Assembly (NCBI GenBank): GCA_017577895.1 | Contig: PKQY01000029.1 | Location: forward strand, 1-23,414 | Reading direction: 5' to 3' | Origin: Bacillota bacterium | Lineage (GTDB): Bacteria; Bacillota; Bacilli; ZCTH02-B2 | Length of the DNA stretch: 23,414 bases | In this document: positions 8,301-15,312 of the stretch, in pieces | Layout: each line of letters opens with the position of its first letter | Numbering within the stretch: position 1 is the stretch's first letter | Translations under genes and position numbers: made by a program | Notes under the pieces: model-generated | Databases searched by the model: none | Seen by the model: only the letters and a program-made list of their open reading frames with translations | Told to the model about the DNA's origin: nothing

Positions 8301-8921
8301 TCATTTTCGGCATTCGGCCACGATCCGCAGCCAATTGGCCAACAGCCGCAAACCCGCTGCCGATGACTTTTCCGGGTGAAACTGCACGCCGAGGACGTTT
8401 CCCCGCCCGGCGATGGACGGGAAAGCGCGCCCGTAATCGGTCACGGCCAGCACATCGGCGTCCTCCTGCGCAACGGCAGCAAACGTGTGAACGAAGTAAA
8501 ACCATTCGCCCTCTTCCAATCCGTCCAAAAGAGGATGCGGCCCCTTGGGCACGACCCGATTCCACCCGATGTGGGGCAGCTTCACCGAATCGGGCAACCG
8601 CATGACCCGGCCGGGCAACAAACCCAGTCCCTCGGTGTGCTGCCACTCGTCGCTGCTGTCGTACAACAACTGCATGCCGAGGCAAATGCCGAAAAGCGGC
8701 TTTTGCCGGGCGGCCACTTCTTGCAGCGTTTCCACCAACTGGTGTCGCCGAAGATAGTCCATGGCCGCCGGAAACGCTCCAACGCCGGGCAACACCACCC
8801 CATCGGCAGATAAAATGTCTTCCGGTGATTTGGTCAGTTGGGGTTCGGCTCCCACACGCATGAGCGCCTTCTGGACGCTGCGCAAATTTCCCACACCCAT
8901 ATCGACGATGGCAATGCGCAT
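8301..8921 (-). CDS. hisH: Imidazole glycerol phosphate synthase glutaminase subunit
   Basis: Class I glutaminase that supplies ammonia to HisF. The 206-residue protein carries Cys80 in FGICLGMQLL, His182 and Glu184 in GVQFHPEKS, and PHIGWN and YFVH, typical of HisH rather than other glutaminases. The YFVH segment is followed by TFAAV instead of the common SYYVV. A GGAAGGAG ribosome binding site precedes the ATG. It is separated from hisF by 89 bases, while in full his operons hisA normally lies between them. Between its start and the ANTAR gene (8922-9103) I see no gene and no convincing promoter. Confidence 0.92.
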   Translation of the reverse strand: MRIAIVDMGVGNLRSVQKALMRVGAEPQLTKSPEDILSADGVVLPGVGAFPAAMDYLRRHQLVETLQEVAARQKPLFGICLGMQLLYDSSDEWQHTEGLGLLPGRVMRLPDSVKLPHIGWNRVVPKGPHPLLDGLEEGEWFYFVHTFAAVAQEDADVLAVTDYGRAFPSIAGRGNVLGVQFHPEKSSAAGLRLLANWLRIVAECRK

Positions 8922-9103
8922 GAATGCAAAAACGCTCCTTCCTATCGGCTAAACAACTGCCATAAGCTTCAGGCCAGCAACAACAGCCTCATCTCCGAAA
9001 GACAAGCAGGATGGCCAGAGTCCAAGGCATGGTATACATTCCAAGGGTAACCGGATGTTTGGATTTTGGGGAACCACACGCGGGTTGTGAGTATGAGGGT
9101 CCA

Positions 9104-9694
9104 TCAAGATTGGTCACGGGATGTGTACTCGATGAGGGTTTGCGCAATTTCGCGCAACGGCTTCCGATGGCGCATGGCGGTATCCTGCAATCGTTTGTAC
9201 GCCACCGACTCGGGCAAGTGAAACCGATCCATGAGGATGCCTTTCGCCCGTTCGATGAGCTTGCGGTCCTCCAATTTTTGCAAGGCCGCTTTCGCTTCGT
9301 CCTTGGCTTGCTGCACCCGTTGAGCCATCATCACCAAACTGCGACAGACAGCAACAACTTGCCAGCGCGGAACGTGAGGAGGAAGCACCGCCCATGTCGG
9401 CCAGTCTTCCGTTTTGACATGGAGCCACAAGTCATCCGGTTCTTGTTCTCCACCGTCAATCCACAGTACCGGACGACCCGTAAGCCGCCCCAGCATCCGG
9501 GTACGCTCGACCACTTGGTCAATGCCGCCAACGCGCAAAACAAACAGATCCGCTTTCTGTTCCTGCAACCATTCATCGGAGGGCCATTCCCTCCGCGCGA
9601 CGATGGTCCATCCTGTCTCCAACAAGCTCTTCGGCAAACCGGCATCCGGACGGTCTGCATGAAAACCGAGCGTCACGACGACCAATCGGTTCAT
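9104..9694 (-). CDS. ANTAR-domain response-regulator-like antiterminator
   Basis: A 196-residue protein with a degenerate receiver-like N-terminal half (about 1-115), a helical linker rich in Ala, Lys and Glu (about 118-140), and a C-terminal ANTAR domain (about 140-190). The ANTAR signature is clear: RKLIERAKGILMDRFHLPE, then AYKRLQDTAMRHRKPL. ANTAR proteins bind paired RNA hairpins and stop terminators from forming. The receiver lacks the acidic pocket, and the strand that should end in the phosphoacceptor Asp reads ADLFVLRVGG. The ATG at 9694 follows GAGGAGGGATATTC; the upstream extension of the frame lacks support. It lies 136 bases after glnA and is probably co-transcribed with it, like the glnA-nitR pair of some clostridia. 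Confidence 0.88.
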   Translation of the reverse strand: MNRLVVVTLGFHADRPDAGLPKSLLETGWTIVARREWPSDEWLQEQKADLFVLRVGGIDQVVERTRMLGRLTGRPVLWIDGGEQEPDDLWLHVKTEDWPTWAVLPPHVPRWQVVAVCRSLVMMAQRVQQAKDEAKAALQKLEDRKLIERAKGILMDRFHLPESVAYKRLQDTAMRHRKPLREIAQTLIEYTSRDQS

Positions 9695-9729
9695 GAATAT
9701 CCCTCCTCGATTGCGCACTGGCCAAGGCG

Positions 9730-9774
9730 AAAGAAGCCGGTGCCTCGACGCCCGCAAGCGGATCGTGGCACCGG
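9730..9774 (-). terminator. Hairpin between glnA and the ANTAR gene, partial terminator candidate
   Basis: The complementary arms CCGGTGCC (about 9737-9744) and GGCACCGG (about 9767-9774) enclose further pairing (CCG CTTG CGG). On the minus strand the stem is followed by CTTCTTTCG, a poor U-tract. It may reduce read-through from glnA into the regulator gene, or be an RNA target of that regulator. Confidence 0.5.
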
Positions 9775-9811
9775 TTATCTTGAGGGCGACGATGCCTTTG
9801 AAACGTCCATG

Positions 9812-9833
9812 AATATCCATTAAATATCCATTA
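9812..9833. repeat. 11-bp tandem direct repeat over the glnA stop codon
   Basis: AATATCCATTA occurs twice in tandem (9812-9822 and 9823-9833). The second copy contains the glnA stop codon. No function is evident. Confidence 0.6.
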
Positions 9834-11168
9834 ATACTTCAACAAGTACTCTTGCAACTCCCACGGCGTAATTTGCGTGCGGTAGACTTCCCATTCGATC
9901 TTCTTCGCTTCCAAATAACGATCCGACACATGGGGACCGAGGGCGTCGAGGATGACCGGGTCTTGTTCCAGTGCCAAAATCGCTTCTGCTAAGGATCCGG
10001 GCAGACTGGCAATACCCCGTTCTAACCGTTCGGCAGCCGACATTTGATAAATGTTGCTTTCCACCGGTTCCGGCGGCGTCAATCCCCGCTTGATGCCGTC
10101 CAACCCAGCCCGCAGGACCACCGCCAGCGCCAAGTACGGGTTGGCCGACGGATCGGGGGAGCGCAATTCAATCCGGGTGCTCGCTTTCCGTTTGGCTGGA
10201 ATCCGGATCATCGGACTGCGGTTCTGATGGGCCCAGGTGATGTAAACGGGGGCTTCGTGGCCGGGCACCAGCCGCTTGTACGAGTTGACCAACGGGTTGG
10301 TCACCGCCGTGATGGCCGGTGCGTGTTCGAGAATCCCGGCAATAAACTGTTTGGCAACGATGCTCAATTGATCCGGCGTTTGCGGATCGTAAAAGATGTT
10401 TTGATCGCCTTTAAACAACGACAGGTGCAAATGCATTCCCGAACCGTTGACGCCGTAAATCGGCTTGGGCATAAACGTGGCGTGCAAGCCGTGTTTCAGC
10501 GCGATGGTGCGGACGACGAAGCGGAAGGTGGCAATGTTGTCGGCAGTGGTAATGGCATCGGCGTATTTGAAGTCAATTTCGTGCTGGGAAGGAGCGACTT
10601 CGTGGTGGGCCGCCTCCACTTCAAACCCCATTTCTTGCAACGTCAGGACGATTTCCGCCCGCACTTCCTCGTCTTTGTCCACCGGCGCCAAATCGAAATA
10701 ACCGGCCTGATCATTGGTCGTTGGCAGCCCCTGTTCCGCTTGCGCGCGGTCGATGAGGAAAAATTCCGGTTCCGGCCCGACGTACATGGTGTATCCCATT
10801 TCCGCCGCCTCGGCGGCCGCCCGCCGCAGTACGTAGCGCGGATCTCCCTCAAAGGGCGTGCCGTCGGGATTATACACGTCGCAGATGATGCGGGCGGTGC
10901 GCTTTCCGCCATTCGTTTTCCAAGGCAAAATCACAAAAGTTTTCGGATCGGGACGTAAATACATGTCCGATTCTTCAATGCGGACAAATCCCTCGATGGA
11001 CGAACCGTCAAACATCATTTCCCCATTTAACGCTTTATCCAGCTGGTCGGCAGGAATTTCCACGTGTTTGACCATGCCCAAGATGTCGGTAAATTGCAGG
11101 CTGATGGTGCCGACATTCATCTCGGCTACGGCGGCTTTAATGTCTTCGGCGGTTTTACAGCTTCTCAT
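9831..11168 (-). CDS. glnA: Glutamine synthetase, type I (GSI-alpha)
   Basis: ATP-dependent condensation of glutamate and ammonium to glutamine; a cytosolic dodecamer. The 445-residue length and the absence of the GSI-beta insertion and adenylylation site fit the feedback-inhibited Bacillus form. Visible motifs are FDGSSIEGFVRIEESDMYL with Arg63 (the B. subtilis Arg62 equivalent involved in feedback inhibition), GPEPEFFL, HHEVAPSQHEIDF, NGSGMHLH, KRLVPGHEAP and the ATP-site RIELRSPDPSANPYLA. The start has a GGGAGG site. It is preceded by its own strong promoter and a leader hairpin rather than a glnR gene, and is followed by an ANTAR regulator. That points to RNA-level control of nitrogen assimilation instead of GlnR. 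Confidence 0.97.
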   Translation of the reverse strand: MRSCKTAEDIKAAVAEMNVGTISLQFTDILGMVKHVEIPADQLDKALNGEMMFDGSSIEGFVRIEESDMYLRPDPKTFVILPWKTNGGKRTARIICDVYNPDGTPFEGDPRYVLRRAAAEAAEMGYTMYVGPEPEFFLIDRAQAEQGLPTTNDQAGYFDLAPVDKDEEVRAEIVLTLQEMGFEVEAAHHEVAPSQHEIDFKYADAITTADNIATFRFVVRTIALKHGLHATFMPKPIYGVNGSGMHLHLSLFKGDQNIFYDPQTPDQLSIVAKQFIAGILEHAPAITAVTNPLVNSYKRLVPGHEAPVYITWAHQNRSPMIRIPAKRKASTRIELRSPDPSANPYLALAVVLRAGLDGIKRGLTPPEPVESNIYQMSAAERLERGIASLPGSLAEAILALEQDPVILDALGPHVSDRYLEAKKIEWEVYRTQITPWELQEYLLKY

Positions 11169-11222
11169 CCGTCATTCCTCCCATCATGCAGGTTAAACCA
11201 TGCCCGGGACAATAAACGTAGA

Positions 11223-11260
11223 AAGCCCCCGCGATGGTGATGTCACCAATCGCAGGGGCT
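11223..11260 (-). promoter_or_regulatory. Leader hairpin of glnA, terminator- or attenuator-like
   Basis: A GC-rich stem of about 17 bp, with arms starting AGCCCC and ending GGGGCT, one mismatch, one bulge and a tiny loop at GGTGA/TCACC. On the minus strand it is followed by TTTCTACGTTTATT. It lies downstream of the glnA promoter start point and about 55 bases before the glnA ATG, so the glnA transcript contains it. It can also serve as the terminator of guaA. Confidence 0.65.
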
Positions 11261-11278
11261 CCGTTGCCTTACTCGTTA

Positions 11279-11307
11279 ATTATATGAATCTCTATGAAAA
11301 ATGTCAA
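11279..11307 (-). promoter_or_regulatory. Consensus sigma-A promoter of glnA
   Basis: The minus strand has TTGACA (11302-11307), a 17-bp spacer and TATAAT (11279-11284), a perfect match to both hexamers. It begins only 21 bases after the guaA stop. No GlnR operator (TGTNAN7TNACA) overlaps it. Confidence 0.9.
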
Positions 11308-11328
11308 TAAGGGACCTGTCTAAAAGTT

Positions 11329-12894
11329 TTACTCCCACTCGATGGTCGCCGGCGGTTTGGAGGAAATGTCATACACCACCCGGCTCACTTCGGACACCTC
11401 ACTGATAATGCGCCCTTCCACACGTTGGAGAAAATCCCACGGGAAGCGGTAAAAGTCGGCGGTCATGCCGTCCTCGCTGGTCACTGCCCGCAAGGCCACG
11501 GTATAACCGTACCGCCGCTCGTCGCCGACGACGCCCACACTGCGGGCGTCCACCAACACGGCAAAAGCCTGCCAAATGTCGTTGTACAGACCGGCCTTGC
11601 GGATTTCTTCGATGTAAATGGCGTCGGCTTCCCGAAGGATGGCCAGCTTTTCCGCCGTCACCTCGCCCAACACCCGAATTGCCAAGCCCGGCCCCGGGAA
11701 AGGATGACGGTTGATGTTGGCCTCCGGCAGCCCGAGTTCCCGTCCTACCGCCCGCACTTCATCTTTAAACAAGTAACGCAGCGGTTCGACCAACTCAAAC
11801 TGCAGGTCCGACGGCAATCCCCCTACGTTGTGATGGCTTTTGATCACTGCCGTCGGCCCGCCGGGCGTGACGCCGGATTCCACCACGTCGGGGTAAATGG
11901 TGCCTTGTACCAAAAAGTCCACATCCCCCAATTTGCGGGCTTCTTCCTCGAACACGCGGATGAATTCATGGCCGATGCGGCGACGCTTCTCTTCCGGATC
12001 CCGCACGCCTTGCAGCACCTTCAAAAACCGCTCGCGGGCGTCCACATGCACCAGGGGGACCCCCAACAGATCCCGAAACGTGCGCACCACATCTTCACTC
12101 TCACCTTTGCGCAACAGACCGTGGTCGACGAAAATACACATCAGCCGGTCTCCGATGGCCCGATGTACCAGCGTTGCCGCCACCGCCGAGTCGACCCCGC
12201 CGGACAACGCACATATCGCCCGTCCGTCACCCACCTGTTTACGAACGGCTTCGACCTGCATAGCAATAAAGTTGGCCGGCTTCCAGTTAGGCTCAAGCCC
12301 TGCGATCCGATACAGGAAATTTTCCAACAGCTGGTTCCCTTCCAGCGTATGAACGACTTCCGGGTGGAATTGCACGCCGTACATTTTCCGGCGGTCATCG
12401 CCCATAGCCGCCACTGCCGTAATCTCCGTGGAAGCCAACACCCGAAAACCGTCCGGCAATTCGGTCACCGAATCGGTGTGGCTCATCCACACTTGCGTCT
12501 TCCGTTCGATGTCCGCAAACAACGGCGACGCGGTATCACCAATCTCCAGCATGGCTTTACCGTATTCGCCCCGGGCAGACTTTTCCACTTTCCCGCCCAA
12601 AGCCATTGCCATCAACTGCATGCCGTAACAAATGCCCAATATGGGCACATTCAATTGAAAAATGCGCTCATCGCAACGGGGCGCATGGGGATCGTACACC
12701 GAAGCCGGCCCCCCAGAAAAGATCACCGCTTGCACCGGCTCCGTCTGGAATCGTTCCACCGACACCGTATACGGCCAAATTTCACAATAAACGCCCAATT
12801 CCCGTACGCGGCGGGCGATGAGCTGGCTGTACTGGCCGCCAAAATCCAAAATGACAACCCGTTCGTTCGAAGGGACTGTTTCGGCCATGGCCAT
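11329..12894 (-). CDS. guaA: GMP synthase (glutamine-hydrolysing)
   Basis: Amidates XMP to GMP using glutamine and ATP, the last step of guanine nucleotide synthesis. The 521-residue protein has an N-terminal class I glutaminase domain (Cys89 in LGICYGMQLM, His177 and Glu179 in GVQFHPEV), then the ATP pyrophosphatase P-loop ALSGGVDSAVAA (229-240) and a C-terminal dimerisation domain ending PPATIEWE, the usual terminus. An AAGGAGG ribosome binding site precedes the ATG at 12894; a second ATG two codons later is an alternative start. It has its own promoter and a leader of about 110 bases. It sits directly upstream of glnA but is separately promoted. Confidence 0.97.
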   Translation of the reverse strand: MAMAETVPSNERVVILDFGGQYSQLIARRVRELGVYCEIWPYTVSVERFQTEPVQAVIFSGGPASVYDPHAPRCDERIFQLNVPILGICYGMQLMAMALGGKVEKSARGEYGKAMLEIGDTASPLFADIERKTQVWMSHTDSVTELPDGFRVLASTEITAVAAMGDDRRKMYGVQFHPEVVHTLEGNQLLENFLYRIAGLEPNWKPANFIAMQVEAVRKQVGDGRAICALSGGVDSAVAATLVHRAIGDRLMCIFVDHGLLRKGESEDVVRTFRDLLGVPLVHVDARERFLKVLQGVRDPEEKRRRIGHEFIRVFEEEARKLGDVDFLVQGTIYPDVVESGVTPGGPTAVIKSHHNVGGLPSDLQFELVEPLRYLFKDEVRAVGRELGLPEANINRHPFPGPGLAIRVLGEVTAEKLAILREADAIYIEEIRKAGLYNDIWQAFAVLVDARSVGVVGDERRYGYTVALRAVTSEDGMTADFYRFPWDFLQRVEGRIISEVSEVSRVVYDISSKPPATIEWE

Positions 12895-12909
12895 AAATTC
12901 CTCCTTAAT

Positions 12910-13005
12910 TTACATTGGCTGAATCACTGCTCCGTACAAATCCTCTTCCACATTCTCGTCCACATCAACCTGCCGTTCGTTTCCAGCCGAAACAACACAC
13001 GCCAT
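12910..13005 (-). CDS. Short ORF in the guaA leader, possible leader peptide
   Basis: A 31-codon ORF beginning ATG at about 13005, almost at the predicted transcription start of guaA, and ending TAA 15 bases before the guaA ATG. The product starts MACVVSAGNERQ, is strongly acidic in the middle (VDVDENVEEDLYG) and ends AVIQPM. There is no Shine-Dalgarno sequence before it, so translation would have to be leaderless. Codon choice is less GC-biased at third positions than in neighbouring genes. It may be a real leader peptide or chance; I do not recognise it. Confidence 0.3.
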   Translation of the reverse strand: MACVVSAGNERQVDVDENVEEDLYGAVIQPM

Positions 13006-13014
13006 AACGCCCTG

Positions 13015-13044
13015 ATTATAGTTTGTCCCTCGTTCAACCGTCAA
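13015..13044 (-). promoter_or_regulatory. Sigma-A promoter of guaA
   Basis: The minus strand has TTGACG (13039-13044), an 18-bp spacer and TATAAT (13015-13020). I looked for a purine riboswitch in the following leader and did not find its core. Confidence 0.75.
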
Positions 13045-13113
13045 GCAAGACATCCAGAGAAATGTCAACGAAGGCTTGGCACGGCACTTTCCTATTGCTC
13101 GAATGCATATGAT

Positions 13114-13143
13114 AAAAAAAACCCTCGCCTTTGGGGACGAGGG
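13114..13143 (-). terminator. Intrinsic terminator closing the nine-gene operon
   Basis: On the minus strand the stem CCCTCG/CGAGGG (13138-13143 with 13122-13127), with further CC/GG pairing inside, is followed at once by eight T residues (13114-13121). It lies 19 bases beyond the stop of the 49-residue ORF and upstream of the guaA promoter, and separates the two units. Confidence 0.9.
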
Positions 13144-13162
13144 AACACCAACCCGCCGACGG

Positions 13163-13312
13163 CTAGTCTTTTTTGCCTTTGGCCACATTCAATTCTTTCA
13201 GCAGCGCGTCGACGGCGGCTTTCGTTTCTTCTTTCACATTTTCGCTTTTGGCTGCTTCCGCCAGGCGTTTTTTAAACGTGTCCATGGCGGCTTTCAATCC
13301 CGTTTTGTCCAT
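13163..13312 (-). CDS. 49-residue Lys/Ala-rich helical protein of unknown function
   Basis: Last gene of the operon. It starts at ATG 13312 behind an excellent GGAGGTGAT site which itself contains the stop codon of the aldolase gene, so the two are translationally coupled. The product begins MDKTGLKAAMDTF and ends NVAKGKKD. It has no cysteine, proline, aromatic cluster or signal peptide, is highly charged, and should form one or two amphipathic helices (about residues 4-21 and 25-43). It does not carry a phosphopantetheine DSL motif, so it is not an ordinary carrier protein. The strong ribosome binding site argues that it is truly translated. A helper subunit, a regulator or a peptide scaffold are all possible; I do not recognise the family. 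Confidence 0.72.
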   Translation of the reverse strand: MDKTGLKAAMDTFKKRLAEAAKSENVKEETKAAVDALLKELNVAKGKKD

Positions 13313-13316
13313 GTTA

Positions 13317-14099
13317 TCACCTCCTTTCAATGTCGCATCGCGCTTCGGCATCCAACAGATCCCGGATTTTGCGCACCAGCGCCGTCGGCTCGGAGGCTTG
13401 GAAAATGTTCCTTCCGATGGACACGCCGCCGGCTCCGGCCTCAAGCGCCCCTTGGATCATGTCCAACAGCTCTTCTAAGGAACCCATTTTCGGGCCACCG
13501 GCGATGAGCACCGGAATGTGGACGGAGCTGGTCACCTCCCGGAACGTTTCCGGAGAGCCGGTATAGTTCACCTTGACCAAGTCGGCGCCCAGCTCTTCCG
13601 CCACCCGTGCCGCATGGGCGATCTTGACCGGATCAAATTCGCTCCCGGGATCCCCTCCCCGGACGTACATCATGGCTAAGAGCGGCATGCCCCAAACCTC
13701 GCACTCTTCGGCGACGGTTCCGAGATCCCGCAACATGTCCGGCTCATGCGGGTCCCCCAAGTTGACATGGACCGATACGGCCGTGGCGCCGAGGCGGAGG
13801 GCGTGTTGCACCGAAGAGACCAGCTCTTTGCGATTCGGTGCCGGGGAAAGGTGGGTCGAAGCCGACAGGTGAACGATGACTTCACCGCGGGCGGGGTCTG
13901 CCAGCTTGTGCAAATACCGCGTCAATCCTTTGTGAACGATGACGGCATCGGCTTTTCCGTCAAACACCGCTTGGACGGTGGCGGCGATATTTTTCAGACC
14001 TTCCACCGCACCGATGCTGACGCCGTGATCCATCGGCACGATGAGCAGTCGGTTGGAATGCCGGTACAGGCGCCGCAATCGCGTTTCCTTCCCGAGCAT
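13317..14099 (-). CDS. DhnA-type class I aldolase: 2-amino-3,7-dideoxy-D-threo-hept-6-ulosonate synthase-like (GriI-like)
   Basis: Archaeal-type class I aldolase of 260 residues. Archaeal homologues (MJ0400) condense aspartate semialdehyde with a sugar-phosphate fragment; the streptomycete homologue GriI joins aspartate semialdehyde and dihydroxyacetone phosphate to a C7 amino sugar-like precursor of 3-amino-4-hydroxybenzoate. Key residues are Asp24-His25 in VPMDHGVSIG, Tyr145 in MMYVRGGD (proton donor), Schiff-base Lys176 in ADLVKVNYTG, and the phosphate-binding IAGGPKMG and GGVSIGRNIFQ. The ATG at 14099 follows AAAGGAGG. It lies 19 bases after its partner DHQ synthase II homologue. Fructose-bisphosphate aldolase activity is less likely given that partner. 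Confidence 0.88.
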   Translation of the reverse strand: MLGKETRLRRLYRHSNRLLIVPMDHGVSIGAVEGLKNIAATVQAVFDGKADAVIVHKGLTRYLHKLADPARGEVIVHLSASTHLSPAPNRKELVSSVQHALRLGATAVSVHVNLGDPHEPDMLRDLGTVAEECEVWGMPLLAMMYVRGGDPGSEFDPVKIAHAARVAEELGADLVKVNYTGSPETFREVTSSVHIPVLIAGGPKMGSLEELLDMIQGALEAGAGGVSIGRNIFQASEPTALVRKIRDLLDAEARCDIERR

Positions 14100-14118
14100 G
14101 CGTAAAATCCTCCTTTGG

Positions 14119-15225
14119 CTACTTTTCGATGATCGTCTCTTTCACTTTGATGCCGACATGCCGCCCGGATTCGCACACATAGGCCAGCAATTCTTCGCCG
14201 GGACGAATCAGCGACGCGTTCCGGGGCTTGCCGTCGGCACCCATGAGACGGATGTGCCAATCGTCTTGGACGATGACGTTCAGTTCCGTCTCCGCCGCCA
14301 CCCCTTTAATCAACAACAAGGGACGAACTTCGATTTTCATCCGCCCGACCGTCATTTCCCGGACTTCGCCGTGAATGTTGACGCACAGGACGCGGCTTCC
14401 CACCGTCAGATCGCTCAAATATTCCGCCATGTTGTTGGGCATCCACACGTAGGAGTGAATGGCACCGGCGTTGACGCGGAAAGGTCGCAAGTTCATGTAC
14501 GGAAGGTAGTGGGTTTCGGAGCAGACGAAAATGCCGCCGCTGGACGTCGAACCGACCAGCATTCCTTCTTCCTGCGTCATCAAGCCGGTGGTGTCGATGC
14601 ACGCCCGAACGCCCATCCCCACGTTGCGCACTTCGGTGACAACCAACGGGTGCAAATCAATGCGGCTGACCGATTGCCGGGTCAAATACTCGTGGACGTT
14701 CATGATTTCCTCCGGCCGGTCGGTGCAGAGGATGACGCCGTCGCTGCCTTTTTCCAACACGCCAAAAGCAATTTCCATGTCCGTACAAGAGGTCACCTTG
14801 CGCAACAACACCGTATCTTTCCCGTCCAGACGGGCGATGAGCAGCTCCAGCGGGATGTTCGTCGGCAAATCGAAATCGACGGCGATGTAATCGAATTGGT
14901 CGGCGTCTTTCCACGACTGTTCCAATTGGCGGCGGTTATCCAGCGAGAAGAAGGCGCATGTTTGGTAACCGGCCTCGCGGGCCGCCATCAACAAGTCCTG
15001 CCGGTCGGAAAAGACGATCTCCCCCGGAGGAATTGAAGATAGATCCTCTACATTCTCAATCTCGGTAATCAACACCGTCTTGTGAGGAAAATGCCCCTCT
15101 TTCCGCTGCTGGACCGTCACAATCACTTTGTTCAGGACGGATGTGTTGAACACGCCCCAAAGATCCTGTCGCTCAAAAGGTATGGCGCGGGCGTCAAACC
15201 ATACCTCTCGTTCTGCCTTATCCAT
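14119..15225 (-). CDS. 3-Dehydroquinate synthase II family protein (GriH-like)
   Basis: A 368-residue member of the archaeal AroB' family, unrelated to ordinary AroB. Archaeal members oxidatively deaminate and cyclise the aldolase product to 3-dehydroquinate with NAD. GriH of the grixazone pathway instead turns the GriI product into 3-amino-4-hydroxybenzoate. Family motifs are VGMGVRACIDT (202-212), EGMLVGSTSSGGIFVCSET (220-238), RPFRVNAGAIHSYV (247-260) and VGRMKIEVRPLLLI. The start at 15225 has AAAGGAG upstream. The 87-base gap to the preceding ligase gene contains a small GTCGG-AAAG-CCGAC hairpin but no clear terminator. Which of the two reactions it performs cannot be read from the sequence; the operon partners favour the benzoate route. 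Confidence 0.88.
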   Translation of the reverse strand: MDKAEREVWFDARAIPFERQDLWGVFNTSVLNKVIVTVQQRKEGHFPHKTVLITEIENVEDLSSIPPGEIVFSDRQDLLMAAREAGYQTCAFFSLDNRRQLEQSWKDADQFDYIAVDFDLPTNIPLELLIARLDGKDTVLLRKVTSCTDMEIAFGVLEKGSDGVILCTDRPEEIMNVHEYLTRQSVSRIDLHPLVVTEVRNVGMGVRACIDTTGLMTQEEGMLVGSTSSGGIFVCSETHYLPYMNLRPFRVNAGAIHSYVWMPNNMAEYLSDLTVGSRVLCVNIHGEVREMTVGRMKIEVRPLLLIKGVAAETELNVIVQDDWHIRLMGADGKPRNASLIRPGEELLAYVCESGRHVGIKVKETIIEK

Positions 15226-15312
15226 CGACCAGTTCTCCTTTCAGACAGGGTCGGCTTTCCGACTTTGTTGGTATTGTATAAACCGGCCGTCCGAATTTCA
15301 CGGAACAATGGA

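Noticed and set aside
11169..11328. GlnR operator upstream of glnA
   Set aside because: Neither strand contains TGTNAN7TNACA; the nearby TGTCA lacks the second half at the right distance.
12895..13010. Possible purine riboswitch before guaA
   Set aside because: No three-way junction core or matching loop sequences could be found in the leader.
11425..13275. A 616-codon open frame on the plus strand
   Set aside because: It lies antisense to guaA, whose motifs are complete. The predicted product is rich in His, Arg, Gln and Pro with no domain pattern. It is a mirror effect of GC-rich codons.
13317..14099. Annotation of the aldolase as fructose-bisphosphate aldolase
   Set aside because: The family is the same, but the adjacent DHQ synthase II homologue and the operon fit an aminoshikimate-type reaction better.
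15226..15312. Terminator and new promoter between ligase 1 and the DHQ synthase II homologue
   Set aside because: The GTCGG/CCGAC hairpin has only five pairs and no U-tract, and the TATACAAT nearby lacks a -35. I treat the genes as one transcription unit.
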